The notes under the pieces were generated by a model that was not told the DNA's origin, ran no database searches, and saw only the letters and a list, made by a program, of their open reading frames with translations. A stretch of DNA of 64,000 nt, from assembly GCF_018310345.1 (NCBI RefSeq), contig NZ_JAGXBY010000005.1, positions 186,001 through 250,000 of the forward strand, written 5' to 3'. Within the stretch, counting starts at the first letter, position 1; every line of letters starts with the position of its first letter. Position numbers and translations under genes: made by a program. Source of the stretch: Ornithinibacillus massiliensis (GTDB lineage Bacteria > Bacillota > Bacilli > Bacillales > Amphibacillaceae). This document shows, piece after piece, positions 61,607 through 64,000 of the stretch.

Positions 61607-62941
61607 ATGAAGCTTCAGTATCAATTAAATGCGGCATTTACAGCGTTACTACTTATCATTATGGCGGTTACGTTTTACGTTGTGTATTCATTAATACTAA
61701 ATTTATTAATTCAAGATGAACAAAGACAGCTTGAGCAAAAAGGTGAGATTATTGTAAGTGTATTAGATGAAGCATTCATATCAAGGGAAAATATAAGAGG
61801 CTTCAATGAATTTTTACAAGAACAGGATTTACAATTATTCTTGTATGATCGCGGGCAAAATATGGTACATTTCTCTACCTTACCGACTTCTGTCGTAACA
61901 GGATTATTTATGAATAATGATTTTAGTAATCCTAATGAAGAGCTATGGGAATACGGTAATGAGAAATATGTGACCTCTCGTATTCTAATTGTGCCACAAA
62001 GTCTTGGTTTAGAACTGATTTTACTTACGCCATTACAGGATCTACAAATTGTGCAACAGGATTTTATTGTACGGATGTTAATTGTTTTCCTTATTGGAGC
62101 GCTTGTTGCAATTGGTCTCAGTTACTTCTTAACAAGAAAGTTAGTAACACCGCTAACTAGGCTCAAATATCAGTTGAAGAAAATTGAGAATAGGGACTTT
62201 GATGAGGTAGAACCGATTCAGGCATCAGGGGAAGTAAAAGAGGTTGCACAGAGTGTTTATGATATGGCAAATGAGTTACAGCGCTATATCAGTACACAGC
62301 GAACGTTTTTCCAAAATGCTAGTCATGAATTAAAAACCCCACTAATGACTATTCAAGGCTATGCGGAAGGAATAAAGGAGAAAATTTTTGAAGCGGAGGA
62401 AGAGGAAAAAGGTCTTGAAGTTATTGTTTCTGAGGTGAATCGACTGAAGAAGATTATTAATGAAATGATATTACTTGCGAAGCTTGAGAGTGAAGAAATC
62501 TCGTATCATCAAGAAAAGATCGCATTGACAGATTTAATCAATAAAGTCATGGAACGGGCCTTGCCTATTGCAACCGAAAAGGGTGTCACACTTCAGCAAC
62601 AGGTAGAGGAGCAGCTTTATCTAATAGGGGATGAAGAAAGAATTTTACGTGCTTTGTTGAATTTGACCTTTAATGGTGTTCGCCATGGACATAGTCAGCT
62701 CCTTATTACAGCACAAGAGAGTAATGGACAAGTGCAAATCATAATTGAAGATGATGGGGAAGGGATTTCTGAAGAATTAATGCCACATATTTTCCATCGT
62801 TTTGTTAAAGGTAAGAATGGAGAGACTGGATTAGGTCTTGCCATTGCGAGGGCTATTATTGAACAATCCAATGGGAAAATTGAAGCTAGTAGGTCCAATT
62901 TAGGCGGGGCTAAATTCACATTAAGTTTTACGAGGGATTAA
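61607..62941 (+). CDS. cssS: Secretion-stress sensor histidine kinase CssS
   Basis: A membrane histidine kinase of 444 residues, two bases after cssR. It has a helix at about 9-33, an extracytoplasmic sensor of about 120 residues (including LFLYDRGQNMVHFSTLP), a second helix at about 156-176, and HAMP. The DHp phosphoacceptor His240 is in FFQNASHELKTPLMTIQGYAEGI. The ATPase domain ends with LNLTFNGVRHG, IIEDDGEGISEELMPHIFHRF and GLGLAIARAIIEQSNGKIEA. The N-box Asn-x-x-x-Asn is LNLTFNG, with Thr-Phe replacing the usual Ile-x. It senses accumulation of unfolded secreted proteins. Confidence 0.9.
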   Translation: MKLQYQLNAAFTALLLIIMAVTFYVVYSLILNLLIQDEQRQLEQKGEIIVSVLDEAFISRENIRGFNEFLQEQDLQLFLYDRGQNMVHFSTLPTSVVTGLFMNNDFSNPNEELWEYGNEKYVTSRILIVPQSLGLELILLTPLQDLQIVQQDFIVRMLIVFLIGALVAIGLSYFLTRKLVTPLTRLKYQLKKIENRDFDEVEPIQASGEVKEVAQSVYDMANELQRYISTQRTFFQNASHELKTPLMTIQGYAEGIKEKIFEAEEEEKGLEVIVSEVNRLKKIINEMILLAKLESEEISYHQEKIALTDLINKVMERALPIATEKGVTLQQQVEEQLYLIGDEERILRALLNLTFNGVRHGHSQLLITAQESNGQVQIIIEDDGEGISEELMPHIFHRFVKGKNGETGLGLAIARAIIEQSNGKIEASRSNLGGAKFTLSFTRD

Positions 62942-63029
62942 CACTGTTGACTGTCATAATGGATAGATTCAGGAGGAAGATGAGCTCAACCCCGGAGTAC
63001 ATGAGCCCAAAGTAGTCGATAAAAATAAA

Positions 63030-63058
63030 AAGACAGTATTCACGATATATGATATAAT
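63030..63058 (+). promoter_or_regulatory. Sigma-A-type promoter of typA
   Basis: AAGACA (63030-63035) and a perfect TATAAT (63053-63058) with a 17-nt spacer. The ribosome site AGAGGAG (63085-63091) and ATG at 63102 follow. Confidence 0.6.
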
Positions 63059-63101
63059 AATCTAGTTTGATTCAGTCGGATACAAGAGGAGCGTACTTTT
63101 T

Positions 63102-64000
63102 ATGCAATTAAGAGAAGATATTCGTAATATCGCAATTATTGCGCACGTTGACCATGGTAAAACAACATTAGTAGACCAATTACTGAAGTACTCTGGTACT
63201 TTTCGTGAAAACGAGCAAGTAGACGAACGTGCAATGGATTCCAACGATATTGAGCGTGAACGTGGAATTACGATTTTAGCCAAAAACACAGCGATTAGCT
63301 ATAACGATAAAAGAATTAACATCTTAGATACACCAGGACACGCAGACTTCGGTGGAGAGGTAGAGCGTATTCTGAAAATGGTTGATGGTGTAGCTCTAGT
63401 AGTAGATGCCTATGAAGGAACTATGCCACAAACACGATTCGTGTTAAAAAAGGCACTTGAGCAAAAATTAACGCCAATTGTTGTGTTAAACAAGATTGAC
63501 CGACCTAATGCAAGACCGGCAGAAGTAGTTGATGAAGTATTAGATTTATTCATAGAATTAGGAGCGGATGATGAGCAATTAGAATTCCCGGTTGTATATG
63601 CATCTGCACTAAATGGTACTTCAGGCTATGAGCCAGAAGATCAACAAGAAACAATGGATCCAGTATTCCAAACGATTATTGAACATATTCCTGCACCACA
63701 GGATAACCGTGATGAACCATTACAGTTCCAAGTGACATTGCTTGATTACAATGACTATGTTGGACGTATTGGGGTTGGACGTGTTGTACGTGGAACGATT
63801 AAGGTAGGGCAACAGGTTGTTGTTATTAAGAAGGACGGCACACAGAAGAACTTCCGTATAAGCAAGTTGTTTGGTTTCTTTGGTCTGAAAAGGATGGAAA
63901 TTGAAGAAGCAATTGCTGGAGATATTGTCGCAATCTCAGGACTTGAGGACCTAAATGTCGGTGAGACGATTTGTCCACAGGATCATCCAGACCCACTACC
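63102..64000 (+). CDS. typA: Ribosome-associated GTPase TypA/BipA (3' partial)
   Basis: A translational GTPase of the EF-G/LepA family that binds the ribosome and helps growth at low temperature and under stress. 299 codons are visible before the window ends; the full protein is about 610. G1 is AHVDHGKTT at about 15-22, G2 RERGITI, G3 [15 protein letters not shown]4 NKIDRP and G5 [25 protein letters not shown] and the start of domain II ([26 protein letters not shown]) are diagnostic for TypA. The gene is independent of cssRS, with its own promoter. Confidence 0.96.
   Translation, partial: MQLREDIRNIAIIAHVDHGKTTLVDQLLKYSGTFRENEQVDERAMDSNDIERERGITILAKNTAISYNDKRINILDTPGHADFGGEVERILKMVDGVALVVDAYEGTMPQTRFVLKKALEQKLTPIVVLNKIDRPNARPAEVVDEVLDLFIELGADDEQLEFPVVYASALNGTSGYEPEDQQETMDPVFQTIIEHIPAPQDNRDEPLQFQVTLLDYNDYVGRIGVGRVVRGTIKVGQQVVVIKKDGTQKNFRISKLFGFFGLKRMEIEEAIAGDIVAISGLEDLNVGETICPQDHPDPL

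Overview
The window is a low-GC, densely coded bacterial chromosome segment of Firmicute type. The evidence is AGGAGG-like ribosome binding sites, sigma-A promoters, intrinsic terminators with long U-tracts, and genes closely resembling Bacillus subtilis yclNOPQ, cwlK, ykwC, yteA, htrB-cssRS and hisZ. An ectoine/hydroxyectoine uptake cassette (ehuBCDA) and several LxxC lipoproteins point to a halotolerant Bacillaceae of the Oceanobacillus/Ornithinibacillus/Virgibacillus kind; the genus is an inference. I see no prophage, insertion sequence, CRISPR array, tRNA or rRNA.

Layout. 1-4 kb: partial sulfurtransferase, tag, a chemoreceptor and a GNAT protein. 4.0-4.5 kb: a 51-52 bp tandem repeat array. 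4.6-7.8 kb: amidase, a DUF899-VOC fusion and an AraC regulator. 8-14.6 kb: aldo/keto reductase, an RsgA-type GTPase behind a possible leader peptide, an HD hydrolase, type 2 IPP isomerase, a 21-bp repeat array, an MBL hydrolase and a DsbA-like protein. 14.6-18.8 kb: Fur-boxed yclNOPQ siderophore uptake, with a candidate small RNA between yclP and yclQ. 18.9-25.4 kb: a SurA-like lipoprotein and a 1824-residue sortase-anchored surface protein with FIVAR repeats. 25.8-34.2 kb: the complete histidine operon hisZGDBHAFIE-C (minus strand) with a divergent PHP histidinol phosphatase; hisZ carries an in-frame TGA.

34.3-46.2 kb: DUF454, murB, ehuBCDA, a small membrane protein, a structured palindromic element, a ring-cleaving dioxygenase with a perfect MhqR-type operator, cwlK, DUF456, and an ABC exporter plus PASTA protein operon. 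46.4-48.4 kb: a proline T-box and an archaeal-type proS. 48.5-49.3 kb: a second, larger 52-bp repeat array of the same family as the first. 49.6-53.0 kb: M20 amidohydrolase plus polar amino-acid ABC transporter. 53-64 kb: glutathione peroxidase, trhO, a cold-shock gene with a structured leader, methyltransferase, ykwC, elaA-like, yteA, a zinc-ribbon membrane protein, htrB divergent from cssRS, and a truncated typA.

The genes group into iron acquisition (Fur), osmolyte uptake (Ehu), histidine synthesis, envelope quality control (CssRS-HtrB, SurA-like lipoprotein, CwlK, MurB, PASTA) and stress or detoxification (Gpx, MhqO-like dioxygenase, AKR, TrhO). The least explained features are three intergenic tandem-repeat arrays whose periods (52, 51-52 and 21 bp) are close to whole numbers of helical turns, the nonsense-interrupted hisZ, the alternative Shine-Dalgarno pairing before the RsgA paralogue, and the hairpin that buries the ehuC start codon.
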